Assembly (NCBI GenBank): GCA_029204225.1
Contig: CM055098.1
Location: 5,635,246 to 5,699,245 of the forward strand
Source: Diphasiastrum complanatum
Lineage: Eukaryota > Streptophyta > Lycopodiopsida > Lycopodiales > Lycopodiaceae
Direction: 5' to 3'
DNA length: 64,000 bases
The position numbers were made by a program, and so were the translations under genes. Below, piece after piece: positions 11,755-24,841 of the stretch. The notes below the pieces were generated by a model. The model was not told the DNA's origin. It saw only the letters and a program-made list of their open reading frames with translations, and did no database searches. Position 1 is the first letter of the stretch. Every line of letters starts with the position of its first letter.

Positions 11755-11930
11755 GTGTGTCTGTGCCAAAAAGAAAAAAAAGAATTGTATGCATTTTTTT
11801 TTATCATTTTTTTAAAAACATTTTTGAGCTTTTTTTCTTTGCAAGAGCGTGACATTTTTTGCGAGCAGGGCGTGACATTTTTGGCGACACAAGGTTAATT
11901 TTTTTACGACAACCCTTACACTCTCTCTCT

Positions 11931-11936
<6 letters not shown>
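11755..11936. repeat. Dispersed repeat, copy 1
   Basis: The segment tatgcatttttt...gcgtgacatttttggcg...acaacccttacactctctctc matches 14005-14184. The second copy leads into the copia B LTR. This one leads into a long (TA)n(GA)n tract. Confidence 0.75.

Positions 11937-12009
<73 letters not shown>
11933..12009. repeat. Compound microsatellite (TA)n(GA)n
   Basis: A run of ta units passes directly into ga units. The same compound structure occurs at 26970-27208. Confidence 0.95.
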
Positions 12010-12012
<3 letters not shown>

Positions 12013-13925
12013 ACCATGGGATTTTTGAGCATGGGTTTGCTATTTCTAGTTGTTAACAAACCTATAGATCCATAAAGTATGAACATAGTGAGACATTTTT
12101 AGGGAGGAACCAAGCTAACGCTTTAGCCATTCTAATTTCCTAGGTTTTCTAAGCTCCTTGGCTTGATCACTTCATATTACACTAAATAACCTACATAACT
12201 TTCAAGTTGCCATTTTTGGCTAGATCATGGTTGGCTTGTCTCATTCCATTCTTTCTATTGGAAAGAGAAGATTTGATTTGGTGGCTAAGAATTACTTGAT
12301 CTCTTGCAAGTTTGGCTTTCTGAAATGCTTTGTGATGTGTGTGTGTGTGTGTGTGTGTGAAGGATTAGGGTGTGATTAGAGGTGAGTTGAGACATGTAGT
12401 TTTCCTCAATTCTTGGTAGGGTTCCTCTAGGGGGGAGTTGTGTCGCTTTCAGAGAGGGGAGGAAAGGGCGAGGTTGATTCATAATAAAGTTTTGTTACAC
12501 CCATAGTTTCATATGCACATATATACCAATCGGACCAAAGTTGCACTCCACATTCCAAACACGATCCGGAAAATCCTAAACCCTAAAACCAAATAGGGTG
12601 CTAGAGCTTCATACCATGGATAGGGTGTTGGGCCTCATTTATCACTAATTTTTAAAAAAAATTGCAAAAACAAAAAACCTGTACATCTATGTGTAGTTTG
12701 TTCCTTGTTTGAGGTTGTGTAGAGCTTGTGATGGTCCTTGATGAGTTCTGGTTCTATTTGTCGCAGCAAGAAACTTGTTTTTCTCTTGTGATCGAATTTC
12801 AATAGCGCAACCTGCAAATGGTGACCAACCTGCAAGGCCTCGATCAAAAGTTGATTGACGACTAATCCCCCTGAGTACAATGGCTTTTCAAGATTATGTC
12901 GGCACTGCAATCAAGAGTTGTCATGAATATTCAGCAATTGATCGAGATCTCAGAGAACTCACAACTTAATTTATGCACAAGACAATTTGCTGCTACGCTC
13001 AGAAGCAGAAAAGAAATCAATCAGTTGACTGTTCATGTGGTTTAAACATAGCTCAAAATAGGTCATGAATGAGAAAACTTACACTGCCTTGAGCAGTGAC
13101 AGCTTCTGGAAAAGGCTTTTGGAAAAGGCTGGTAAGATGGTGACGTAGTTGTTGGCTCTGCCAAAGGGGCTGTGGAGGGGGAGGCCCTTGACTCCATTAC
13201 CTATCTTTAGTTTCAAGTCTGGTCTTTGATTGTTTCTTTTCCTTGTAATAAAGCCTTAAATCCATCACTACTGAACCTACTCATAGGTTCAGTCTGATGG
13301 CAAGCTTGCAAGCCTTAAATCCATCACTACTCATAGGTTCAGTCTAGTGGCAAGTAGGCAGCAATCTCAGTGGTGGTAGACGTTTTGACTTTTTCGGGCA
13401 CTCTTTAAAGATTATAACCCTTTGCTGGTGTAGGTGCTAGTGCTTGTGGCTTTTCTTGATCACCTGCAGGAAATCTGAACAGTGTGTGTTTGGAAAATCA
13501 CAAACGGATGAGACACAATGTGAGATGTCTGCAACACAGTGGCTTGTTGAATTTGGGGAAGATATGAATTGATTGGCTCACATTGTGATGTCGCATTTGC
13601 GTCCAAGAGTTGCAGGCAGTCTTAAGCTTGTTCATTGTACTGATGATCAAGGTAATTTACGATTTGCATTTTCACGCCGCCTCACAAAAACACTTTACAT
13701 ACGCTTTACTTACTTGAATTCAAGTAAATAAAGCATTTCCACGCCGCCTCACAAAAATACTGTTCGAAAAACACAAATCTTCCTCTTTCGCTTTTGCCCT
13801 GCTGATCTGTGCTCCGCCAGTTTGCTTTTCTCACTCGAAATATTTTTGACGTTTGTGTCAATCACCTCAGATTGAGTCTTCAACACCGATTGAGGTATTC
13901 CGCTAGCCCGTAGTGCAATGCATGG
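12010..13925. other. Gene-free region with minor repeats
   Basis: No coding region recognised. It holds a (GT)n run at about 12332-12359, an imperfect tandem duplication at about 13250-13355 (ccttaaatccatcactact ... cataggttcagtct), and two copies of cacgccgcctcacaaaa near 13672 and 13740. Confidence 0.4.
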
Positions 13926-13928
13926 AAC

Positions 13929-13975
13929 ATCGATCGATCGATCGATCGAGAGAGCGAGCGAGCGAGCGAGCGCAT
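13929..13975. repeat. Simple repeats (ATCG)n and (AGCG)n
   Basis: About five atcg units followed by several agcg units. Confidence 0.9.
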
Positions 13976-14004
13976 GAGCGGGGTCTGGGGAAAAAAAAAT
14001 TGAA

Positions 14005-14184
14005 ATCTATGTGTCTCTTAAAAAAAAAAAATGGGTTGTATGTGTTGTTTTTTCATCATTTTGCTTAAAATGTTTCTTAGCTTTTTTCTTTGCAATAGCG
14101 TGACAAATTTTGCGGGCAAAATGCAACATTTTTGGCGGCACAGGGTTAAATTTTTAACCACAACCCTTACACTCTCTCTCTTAA
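14005..14184. repeat. Dispersed repeat, copy 2
   Basis: Homologous to 11755-11936. It joins the copia B LTR at a tatatata stretch, so a junction within a microsatellite is likely. Confidence 0.7.
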
Positions 14185-14329
14185 ATATCTTTATATATAT
14201 AGATATATATAGCAAGATTTATTGTGCTTTTACATTTAGTGTGATATAGTGATAGTGAGTACGTTCTTCTTCCTCCTTGTGGTGATTGCTTATGGTGAAT
14301 GATTGATATTGCTTATCTGATTATTGACA
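14185..14329 (+). repeat. Copia family B 5' LTR, 3' half only
   Basis: Matches the reverse complement of about 148-280 (gtgatatagtgata ... ggtgattgcttatggtgaat ... ttattgaca). Confidence 0.75.
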
Positions 14330-14341
14330 TGGTATCAGAGC
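14330..14341 (+). other. Primer-binding site
   Basis: TGGTATCAGAGC follows the LTR end directly and is the usual copia initiator-Met tRNA site. Confidence 0.9.
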
Positions 14342-14806
14342 TCTTCTGATCCTAAGTGCTTGATTACTGGGTTCGGCTTGTCACTGGCTCTGTACTAAGG
14401 TGAGATAGTCTTTCACAGGAGGTGAAAGCAAGAGAACTTACAGTGTTGATGAAAAAAGTCTGTTGAGCATATTGTAGACGTTGAAGCATGGTAAGAAGTG
14501 CTTGAACACTCTTCAAAGAGTTTATTCAGAGGACAAGGAGAAAAATACAATGGAAAAACCATTAGCAACTGACTTGGATCAGTTTGGTGAACATTTGAGT
14601 ATTTTGCCGCTTACGTTGTAGTGACAGAGAGTGAAGTAGTAACAAACTCTATTTGCATAAGTTTCAGATAATTTTGAGTGCTGGAAGCTACGGAGGCATA
14701 TTTCAAAAAAGAAATTTTTTGTCATAATTGCCATTTTTCAGGCCTAAGGAGTGAATTTTTCATTTTTGTAGTCAGTTTTGTGATCCGGACTCATCTAGGT
14801 GCAATA

Positions 14807-15283
14807 ATGGCAACTCTAAGCGACAATGTTTTCAATGTGTCAAGCAAATTGGAAGGAGTCGACAACTATCTAGTTTGGAAATTCAAACTAAAGAGCATTT
14901 TGATGGAAAAGGAGCTATGGGAGATCATTACAGGTGAAGAGACAAGGATGTTAATTGAAGAAGATCAATGGGCATTTGGTAGGAAAAAACGGAAAGCATA
15001 GAATGTCATCAACTTATCAGTCAAAGATGCAATTATTCCCTACACTTTAGATTCGGAAGGACCAAAAGAAACGTGGGATACATTGAAGGCATTGTTTGAA
15101 ATCACAAACACATCTCAAGTGCTATTTGTGAAGACGAAGTTGCACACATTACAAATGGATGATGGTGCAACCATTTTCAATCACCTATTGAGGGTAAAGG
15201 AGATCCGTGATCAATTAATTGTCATCGGAGAGCGATTTCAAGATCATGAGATCGTGCAATTGGCATTGAACATATGTTTGTGA
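14807..15283 (+). pseudogene. Copia B gag (N-terminal half)
   Basis: From the ATG at 14807 the frame encodes a typical copia gag start: a KLEGVDNYLVWKFKLKSILM stretch, then ELWEIITGEE. This is the DUF4219/UBN2-type gag seen in plant copia elements and forms the virus-like particle shell. A TAG at 14999 interrupts the frame, which then continues open to 15283 with the conserved W-D-T-L-K-A-L-F region. The TAG may come from CAG by one C-to-T change. The zinc knuckle normally following is absent because of the deletion near 15345. Confidence 0.8.
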
Positions 15284-15345
15284 CAAGTATGGCCACACGA
15301 GAGAATCTTCCAACCTATGAAGAGTTAGGTGGATTGCTTTTGTAT

Positions 15346-16200
15346 TTCAAGGCATTAGTTGAAAAGCAAACAAGATATTGCATCAAGACTTTGAGATCTG
15401 ATGGAGTAGGTGAGTAATTTTCAACAAAGATTTTTGCAAAGATCAAGGGATCGAGAGGCAAACTACAACACCTTATTCACCACAACAGAACGGAGTTGTA
15501 GAATGAAAGAATAGATCCATTGTTGAGATGGCAAGGGCAATGCTCAAAAGCAAAGATTTGCCAAGGGTAGAAGCTTGCAGCACAACTACGCACATCTTGA
15601 ATCGATGTCCTATGAAATCTGTGGAAGGTAAGACACCTCATGAAGCTTTTACTGAAAAAAAACCTAATATTTCTCATTTGAGAGTATTTGGTTGTGATGC
15701 TTACGCTCATATTCTTGATGAGAAACAAAGGAAATTGGATTAAAAAGTTGTCAGGTGTATTCTCCTTGGATATGATGAGAAGGCCAAGGCATACATGATG
15801 TATGACATGAATGCACAAAAGATTGTGCTTTCTAGGGATGTTAGATTTGACGAGATGAGTCAAGGTGAACAAAGTGAAACAATCACTGAACCTTTTGATG
15901 AGGGAGCGAAAGTAAAAAAGGAAGTGGATTTTGATGCGGAAGATCCAATAGACAAAGGCAAGTTTGATGCTGAGCTTACCAAGAGAGTACCTAAATGGTA
16001 CTTATCAGTCACATGTGGAGCTAAGAAGGGAGATACTCCCGAATCTAGCAAGAAGAGAGAGTTTAGAAGGTCAAATAGAAATCGAAAACCTCCTGCAAGA
16101 TTAGAGATAAATCTAGCCCTATTGGGTTCCATACTCAAGGCTCAAGAACCAAAAATGTTTGATGAAGCAAAGGAGCACAAGGAGTGGCGTGTAGATATGG
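15346..16200 (+). pseudogene. Copia B integrase (core and C-terminal part)
   Basis: The trace enters within the integrase core: LRSDGVGE corresponds to the second catalytic Asp region (usually SDNGGEF). It continues with PQQNGVVE, where the catalytic Glu is kept, followed by a TGA where copia integrases normally have Arg (CGA). Then come the GKTPHEAF, RVFGCDAYAH and GYDEKAKAY regions of the integrase C-terminal part. The N-terminal zinc domain, the first catalytic Asp and the protease are missing, as gag runs straight into this region. The K/R-rich stretch to about 16200 is the linker to reverse transcriptase. Confidence 0.8.
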
Positions 16201-16213
16201 GAACATAAATAGA

Positions 16214-17036
16214 AGCCATATCGAAAAATAGGATGTGGAACTTGGTTGAGCTAACTTGATGGTAAGTATCACTTGCAAATGGATTTATAAGATCAAATAT
16301 GTAGTAGATGGGCAACTCAACAAGCACAGTTGGTTGCGAGAGGATTTGAGCAGCAGGAAGGTATTCATTTTGAGAAAACCTTCGCACCTATAGTTAAGAT
16401 GGTGACTATACATTCTGTCATTGCTATTTCTACTTTCTATGGTTGGAAGATCTTGCAAATGGACGTTAAATCTACTTTTCTTAATGGAGTGTTGGATGAA
16501 GAGGTGTATTTAGTACAACCTCAATGATTTGTTGAGCCATGGAGAGAGCACCTTCTTTGTAAGCTCAACAAATCCATTTCTGGATTGAAGCAAGCACCAC
16601 GGACATGGTACTCTTGCATTGATGAACACTTCAAGCGAAGATGAATGGTAAAGAGTAATGCTGTTCCTAATCTTTACATTTTAAGACAAGATTCAAATAT
16701 AATGTTCATTGTTTTGTACGTCGATGATTTGATTATTATAGGAAGTAATGCTTCTTGGTTTCCAAGGGGAGGCTCGAACCTGGGACCAAAGAAACTTTGG
16801 ATGCCAAGCTAACCAGTTGAGCCAACCCCGTTGGGTTTTATAGGAAGTAATGAGAGCTTAATTGATGAAATCAAATCAGATCTCTCCAATGCTTTTGACA
16901 TGAGCGATCTAGGATTGATGCACTATTGTCTTGGCATTGAAGTATGGCAAAAGAAAGACATTGTCTTTCTTACACAAAGCAAATATGCACGAGATTTGCT
17001 TTATAAGTTCAATATGTAGGATTGTAAGCCTTTGAG
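16214..17036 (+). pseudogene. Copia B reverse transcriptase, interrupted by a SINE
   Basis: Recognisable blocks are ARGFEQQEGIHFEKTFAPIV, LQMDVKSTFLNGVLDEEVY, the KSISGLKQAP region and the catalytic box FIVLYVDDLIIIG. Directly after the YVDD box an 87-bp SINE and a 15-bp duplication break the frame. The domain then resumes with SNESLIDEIKSDLSNAF and MSDLGLMHYCLGIEV. Several stops (for example at about 16525 and 16645) show that it was inactive. The enzyme would copy element RNA into DNA in the particle. Confidence 0.85.
16751..16837 (-). mobile_element. tRNA-derived SINE, 87 bp
   Basis: On the minus strand the insert has an A-box-like TGGCTCAACTGG and a B box GGTTCGAGCC at the spacing of an internal RNA polymerase III promoter. 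It is flanked by perfect 15-bp direct repeats, ttataggaagtaatg, at 16736-16750 and 16838-16852. One copy belongs to the copia reverse transcriptase reading frame. The size, the promoter and the long target duplication are those of a plant SINE mobilised by a LINE. There is no clear A-tail, so the 3' end may be truncated or of the short-tail type. Confidence 0.85.
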
Positions 17037-17079
17037 CACATTGATGGATGTCAACATGAAGCTTACTGCATATGATGAA

Positions 17080-17690
17080 TTTGAGAAAGTGGATGTTTAT
17101 TTGTACAGGCAGCTGGTGGGTAGTTTGATTTATTTGACACACACATGACCTGATATTTCTTGTGTTGTTGGTGTTGTAAGTCAATTTATGCAAGATCTAG
17201 TCCAAAACACTGGAAGTCTACTAAATGTATTCTCAGGTACATTCTAGGGACATTGAATTTTGGTTTGAAGTATAATCAGTTTGAAAGTGCTAATGTTGGT
17301 AGGTTATACATATGCCAATTGGGCAGGCAATATTGATGACATAAGATCTACTAGTGGTCATACATTCAGTTACGGTATAGCTACAGTTTCATGGAGCAAC
17401 GAAAAACAACCTACAATAGTCTTATCTTTGACATATGCTGAATATCTGCACTCAGCAATGCTACACAGAAAGCGGTATGGTTACGAAGATTGCTTGTTGA
17501 TTTAGGTCAATCACATGTGGATGCGACTAGTATATTTTGCGACAACCAAAGCTACAATCACCTTGCCAAAAAATTAGTTTTACATGCTCGAACTAAGCAC
17601 ATTGAAATACATTATCACTTTGTTCGAGAGAAAATTCTTGACGGAGCCATTAATCTTGTTTTCTAATAGGAAAAATGTGGGTAATGCTAA
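17080..17690 (+). pseudogene. Copia B RNase H domain
   Basis: The trace includes YRQLVGSLIYLTHT-like sequence, then YTYANWAGNIDDIRSTSGHTF, the hallmark of copia RNase H, and V-S-W-S-N-E-K-Q. The later part carries CDNQSYNHLAKK and ARTKHIEIHYHF. It is broken by several frame changes and stops. The domain would degrade the RNA template during reverse transcription. Confidence 0.8.
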
Positions 17691-17794
17691 TTGCAAATAT
17701 CAATCAGGGTCTTAAACAAAATGAAGCGAAACTTGATGAAATGAAACTTGCACAAGCTCTGATATTGACATTGCTGCAATGAAATCAAATTAAT

Positions 17795-18245
17795 CACGAA
17801 CGAAAAACAATTCGGATGGATTTCATATATGACTGTTGGTCACTGCCGGCTATATCATTCCTACAATCCTCCAGAATGTAGACAGACACTGCTGATCTAC
17901 GTTTTAGATTAACATAGCATTCAACAAAAACTGAACCAGTGTGCGGAATTGATAAATGAGTGAATGAGATAACAAGCGATGATAGACAATAATTCATTCA
18001 AGATCAGACAAAAACTTGCATGATCTTCCTGATCTTTTGGAGCGTGAAGGTCGAAAAGTGTCTCAGAAATTTTCGTGTCGCCTCGAGCGATTTGACTTTC
18101 ACGTTGTCTAACTTTCTCCTGCTATATCACGAAAAATTTTCTTTCACGAATTTTTCGCGTTCGTGTCTCTTTGTCGGGGTGTTCGCTTTTCGTCAGACTG
18201 AGGGCTGAAAGCTAGCAAAGCTTTGGTAATAGAAACATTTTGTTT
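17795..18245 (-). repeat. Copia family A 3' LTR
   Basis: Shares the tgatctacgttt, attaaataaatgag-like, gatcttcctgatct and cgtgtctctt...gctagcaaagcttt blocks, in the same order, with 43180-44470 and 45151-45950. Confidence 0.75.
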
Positions 18246-18591
18246 CTTCAGCTCCTAACAAAGCGTGGTAGCTTGACGACTCCAAGACTGCTTCTCTGTT
18301 CCTCGAACAAACCTTTGTCTAAGGCCTTTGTAAAAATGTCAGCCACCATCTATTTGTTCCAATGAAGATAGTCTTTAGCATATTCTTCCCGATCAGATCT
18401 CCTATCAAGTGATATTTGATTGCGATGTGTTTCATCCTTGAATGAAACACATGATTCTTTGTCAGATGTATTGCAGATCTATTGTCCATCTGCAAAACCA
18501 GAGGCTCACTCCTTGTTTCGCCTAGTTTGTCAAGAAACTCTTTGAGCCAAATGATTTCATTAGCCATCTTTGCTGCTGCAACATACTCTGT
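18246..18591 (-). pseudogene. Copia A RNase H, C-terminal part
   Basis: On the minus strand: EYVAAAKMANEIIWLKEFL, then LVLQMDNRSAIHL, RMKHIAIKYH and a TIFIGT tract. This matches the RNase H region of the better-preserved plus copy at 55440-55800. It is cut on its upstream side exactly at the left border of the inserted LTR element. Confidence 0.85.
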
Positions 18592-19332
<741 letters not shown>

Positions 19333-19333
19333 G

Positions 19334-19351
19334 TGGCGCCGTTGCCGGAGA
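19334..19351 (+). other. Primer-binding site
   Basis: TGGCGCCGTTGCCGGAGA one base after the LTR. It is one base off the TGGCGCCGTTGCCGGGGA form found in plant gypsy elements. Confidence 0.85.
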
Positions 19352-19839
19352 GCGCCACACACTCATTTCGCCGCATAGCTTTCTCACTCTCTTCCTCTTT
19401 TCCTCTACCTCTCTCTTTCTTCTCTCTCATCATTCTTTTTCATCAAAAAAATCAGATTTTAAGGGTAGAATAGTGTTAGTTTTTGTCATTTTTGCATGAT
19501 TTTTTTGTTTGTTTGCACTGTAGGGAGAGATTGTGGGATGGGAGGATCAGATCCAAGCACCCAATCCTTTTGTTAATCCATTAAATCCATAAAACTCAGA
19601 AAAAAAAAGCTCAAAATCTGTTTTTGGAGGGAAAAAGAGAGCCAAAATCCCATCAGATTTTGATTTCTCAAAAACCAGCAAGAACTAACCTTTGCATGAC
19701 TGGCAGCAGCTCCAGGGTACTGTCCCAGACCTGCATAGAAACCTATGAAGGTTACTTCCCAATAGATTTTGAAAAAACAGAGAAAAACCCAAAGAAATTC
19801 AAAAATCCTTTGTAAAAAAAAAAAAATCAAAACACAAAA

Positions 19840-21370
19840 CTAACCTTCGCAGAGCTCTGAAGTTCCATCTGACTAAGACAAGAACACAGAAAAGTCTGCG
19901 AGAGTTAGATCCCAAAAAAAGTGTCCATGTGAAGGTTCCTAGAGCAAAAAATGGTCTAGAACCTTCTCAGACAACAAATTTTTGAGTTTCCTTGGGAAGT
20001 AACCTTCGTAGAGCTCTCTAAAGTTCCATCTCATTGAGACAAGGACACAGAGAAGTCTGCGAGAGTTACATCCCCAAAAGAGTGCCCCTGTGAAGGTTCC
20101 CAAGAGCAAAAATTGGCCTAGAACCTTCTCAGAAAGCAAATTTTTGAGTTTTCCCGGGAAGTAACTCTCGTAGCTTGGTAAGCAAGTGGATCTGACTCAG
20201 ATACAAGCACATACCAGCCTACAAAGATTAGTTCTCAGAAAATCTCAAAAAAAAAAATGTAGTTTTTTTTCAAGATTTTTTAAGTTTTCTTGGAAAGTAA
20301 CTCTTGTAGCTTGGTGAGCAGCTGAATCTGACTGAGAAACAAGTGCATACTAGTCTGCAAGGGTTTTCTCCTAGAAAATCCTAAAATTTTGCAAAAAAAC
20401 CCCAAAAGAATGCACTTTTTTCAAGATTTTTTGAGTTTCCTTGGGAAGTAGCTCTTGAAGCTTGGTGAGCAGCTGAATCTGACTGATATACAATTTCATA
20501 CCAGTCTACAAGGGTTTTTTTCCCAGAAAATCCTAAAATTTTGCAAAAAAGACCCAAAAAAATGCACGTTTCTCAATATTTTTGAGTTTCCTTGGGAAGT
20601 AGCTCTTTCATCTTAATGAGAAGCTGAATCTAACTGAGATACAAGTGCATACTAGTTTTCGAGGGTTTGTTCCCAGAAAATCCTAAAATTTTGCCAAAAA
20701 CCCCAAAAAAATGCACTTTTTTCAAGATTTTTTAAGTTTCCTTGGGAAGTAACTCTTGAAGCTTGGTGAGCAGCTAAATCTGACTGAGATACAACTTTAT
20801 ACCAATCTGAAAGGGTTTTTTCCCAGAAAATCCTAAAATTTTGCCAAAAAAACCCCCAAAAAATGCACTTTTTTCAAGATTATTTGAGTTTCCTTGAGAA
20901 GTAACTCTTTCAGCTTGGTGGGCAGCTAAATATAACTAAGATACAAGTTCATACCAGTCTGAAAGGGTTTTTTTTTTTTTCCAAAAAATCCTAAAATTTT
21001 GCAAAAAAAGCCCCAAAAAATGCACTTTTTTCAAGATTTTTTGAGTTTCCTTAAGAAGTAACTCTTGCAGCTTGGTGAACAGCTGAATCTGACTGAGATA
21101 CAAGTTTCTACTAGTCTTAAAATATTTGTTCTCAGAAAATCATAAAATTTTGCAAAAGAACCGCCAAAAAATGCACATTTTTCAAGAGTTTTTGAGTTTC
21201 CTTAGGAAGTAACTCTTGCAGCTTGGTGGGCAGGTGAATTTGACTCAGATACAAGTGTATACCAGTATGAGAGGGTTTATTCTTAGAAAATCTTTAAATT
21301 TTGCAAGAAGACCTCAAAAAAATGCACTTTTTTCATGATTTTTTAAAATCTGCTGGGAAGTAACCTTTGC
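19840..21370. repeat. Tandem array, about 150-bp unit, about 10 copies
   Basis: The anchor gagtttccttgggaagtaactcttgnagcttggtgagcag recurs near 19984, 20147, 20282, 20432, 20583, 20738, 20886, 21042, 21192 and 21348. Each unit also has ctgactgagatacaag, a pyrimidine/purine spacer, cagaaaatcctaaaattttgc and atgcacttttttcaag. It lies in the 5' untranslated part of the element, before gag. Confidence 0.85.
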
Positions 21371-21949
21371 AAAGAGTTTTATAGATATATATAACCTAGA
21401 TATGGCTACAATGAAATTTTTGTACAGATCCAATGGTAGAGTTTTAAATATCTAAGAAAAAGTGCCAAAAAACTGAGTTTTTTCAAGATCCTGACAAATT
21501 TGTCCATCAAGAACTCTTGCAGAACTCACATTGTCTAGAAATGGTCCAGATACAGCTACTGCAGGAAGGTTGAGAGTTCGATTCACTCAGGTCTGAACAA
21601 ATCTCAAAAAAAAAAAAAACCATGAAAAAAGACTAAAATCATACTATTATCCAAGTGAAATTGATCAGATCTTGTTTAGGTTGCAGTCACATTATCCACC
21701 AAGATCCAACATCCCTGGACCGAATCAAGTGAATGAACCTCAGATCAAGCCGATCAGTTCTCTCCACATCAACCACTATCTATCCATCATTCTTCTGCCC
21801 CATCTCTATTCCATCTTCTATCTCCATCTCTGCTAGATAAATCCATTTCTGTCTCTATTCTCATCCATACTAATCCACCGTTTACCGATTCTCTTCTCTT
21901 TTTCTTCTTCTCCATCTCCCAAAAAAAAAAAACAAAAAAAGGTTGGAAC

Positions 21950-23829
21950 ACCAGAGTCATTGAGCAAACCTTGAAGCAATTGACCAACCAGCTACTTTGC
22001 GACATTCTAGTGCTGAACTATGGAGACCGCCCTTGTAGGATTATTGAAATTAAAAAGTCCCCTGCTGAAACAATCTGAGACTATACCTATCGGATCTATC
22101 ATCTAGTGAAGGATTGTGATCCCCTGATTCTCCAACAGATCATCATGGCAAAATACTATGTCGGACTGCCCAAAAGAATCAGATATGGTATGGAAGAGTT
22201 AGCATCCTATGCGTCGCTTGCACGACTTTGTCTTGATGGAAATCTCACTCGGAAAGAAGGATTTTCCCTATCCAGATGGAAAATCAGAGGAACAAAGGTC
22301 GACAACAAGCAATGATCCAACAAGAATGGAACCCCATGCAAGGCAACAAAGTGCAGCAAGGTCAAGCAGATCAAGTGCAGCGGAAGACCCAGAACCTTGC
22401 ACTTCAAGCTGTCAGCAAGCTTATGCTCGCTCTATTAAGTTTCTTGAAAAATGATGAATGTACCTTCTGCTTTGGAAATCATCCAAGTACCAGGTGTCCA
22501 ATCAAAAATCCGCGCTTGTTAAAAGGACAAAATACAGAGCAACAGGCTTGTCGACAGCAAGATCCAGCAGTTCAACGGTCAGAAGCAGAATCAAGCCAAC
22601 AAGGAGCTCACTAGAAGGATGGATGTCAGATTGATCCATCTAAATCACGAATTTCTTCAACAAACAGTGGCAAGGTAGAAGTTTCGGTTATATCCTCTTG
22701 CATGTCACCGAATTCAATGGAGGACCATAACAGCCTACCAGTCTATTTTGTGGAAGATCCTAAGAGAAATCTGATACCTGTGTATGCCTATCAACTTAGA
22801 GGTGATGACATACTGCACTTAGTTAGGTGCTATGGATGCGGAGGAAAACACCGTCGTGCTGAATGTCCACACCGAGGGGATTCGTCAACATTTGATCCCT
22901 CATGTTCACAATGCAGAGTTAATCATCCATGCCGAGATTGCTCGATGAGAAATTCACAAATAGCCAGAAGGCATTTGGCCTATGTAGACCGACATGCACC
23001 TGGGGTAACCCTTCCACCTTGAACGCACTATAAAAAAAAAATCTTAGTGCCACCGGGCTATGAAGCTAGTGATGGAGAAGACAATCTGGCAAAAGTCCCA
23101 AAGTATGCAAAGATATCTTCGGACAAACAAGTAAAACCATCACAGGAAACAGGGATGGTAGAATCCATCACGCCAATGGTAACTGAGGAAGTCAAGAAAC
23201 TGGCATCCGACGAAGTCCAACAGATTTTACCAAGTCTCTTGGCGCAATAACTGCAAAGAATTCTTAGTGATGAAGTACAAAGGGGACTAGCGTCAACAAG
23301 GCAACTTGAAGGCAATTCAGCACAAGATCCAAGGAAAAGTGCCATCACACAGCCTTCAACGGGGAAGTGCAATGACCAAGGAAAGACTAAAGTTGATGAT
23401 TGTCCCTCAACGAGCAAGATTCAACCAAAGTCTCATTGTTCCATAATGCAGTAGCCCAAACCAATGCCAAATCCGAGTATATCCATTCTTCAAAGGCCAA
23501 ATCCAGGGAATCCAAGCCCAAACATGCCTCTAATACAACAAGCACCAGCACCTACAATGGCAAAGCCTTGTCCTAAATCTTTGATATTGACTGCTGAGGA
23601 AAGTCTTCAGGTTATGGCATACCATGAATACCTGGACAGACAAGAGAGTCAAACAAGCATGTCATATCCACATTATGATTTGGGGGAGTCCATGATGTTG
23701 GGACCAGTTGCGCCAATCTATGAGGATCCAGTTTTATTTTGGGATACTCTGATAGAATGCCTCAACTACCCAATTGTTGATGAACAAGGTTATCCGGAAT
23801 GGCCACCAGACCCTTATGGATATTATTGA
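21950..23829 (+). pseudogene. Gag-like protein with short zinc knuckles
   Basis: The N-terminal part (about 21950-22270) is alpha-helical and gag-like: YRIYHLVKDCDPLILQQIIM, then AKYYVGLPKRIRYGMEELAS. After a frame change near 22275 a single frame runs to 23829 with in-frame stops at 22612, 23020, 23248 and about 23452. It has CTFCFGNHPSTRC and CYGCGGKHRRAEC, both C-X2-C-X3-H-X4-C, and CSQCRVNHPCRDC, which is Cys/His-rich in another spacing. The canonical retroviral-type knuckle is C-X2-C-X4-H-X4-C, so the first two are one residue short. The C-terminal part is Pro- and acid-rich and ends in DPYGYY. Such a protein would coat element RNA. No polymerase follows. Confidence 0.65.
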
Positions 23830-24016
23830 AAATCTAGCAAGTCCCAGTTCTTGCTGATCATCCACTAATAAAGCCTCAGGTTTTACGTAAGCGAATTCTA
23901 TCCACACTTTTCCCGAAGCAGCCATGTCCCAACAATAAAACAACCAACAACAGTGCCCCTTCACGACAGTTTCGGCCTAGTGCCAAGGGATTGACACTAC
24001 TTTGGATCGTGGACCC

Positions 24017-24841
<825 letters not shown>

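Larger units (their letters stand above)
14185..17700 (+). mobile_element. Ty1/copia element, family B, decayed
   Basis: The order LTR part, primer site, gag, integrase, reverse transcriptase, RNase H is the Ty1/copia order. The 5' LTR lacks its first half, no 3' LTR is visible, and the polyprotein has several stops. About 1.5-2 kb between the gag middle and the integrase catalytic core is missing. A SINE interrupts the reverse transcriptase. The right end runs into the copia A LTR at about 17795. Confidence 0.8.

Noticed and set aside
13690-13735. Palindrome ttacttgaattcaagtaa as a transposon end
   Set aside because: No partner repeat or target duplication found; probably a chance palindrome in AT-rich DNA.
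16751-16837. A tRNA gene
   Set aside because: A and B boxes are present, but no acceptor stem can be closed and the 15-bp duplication shows a mobile insertion.
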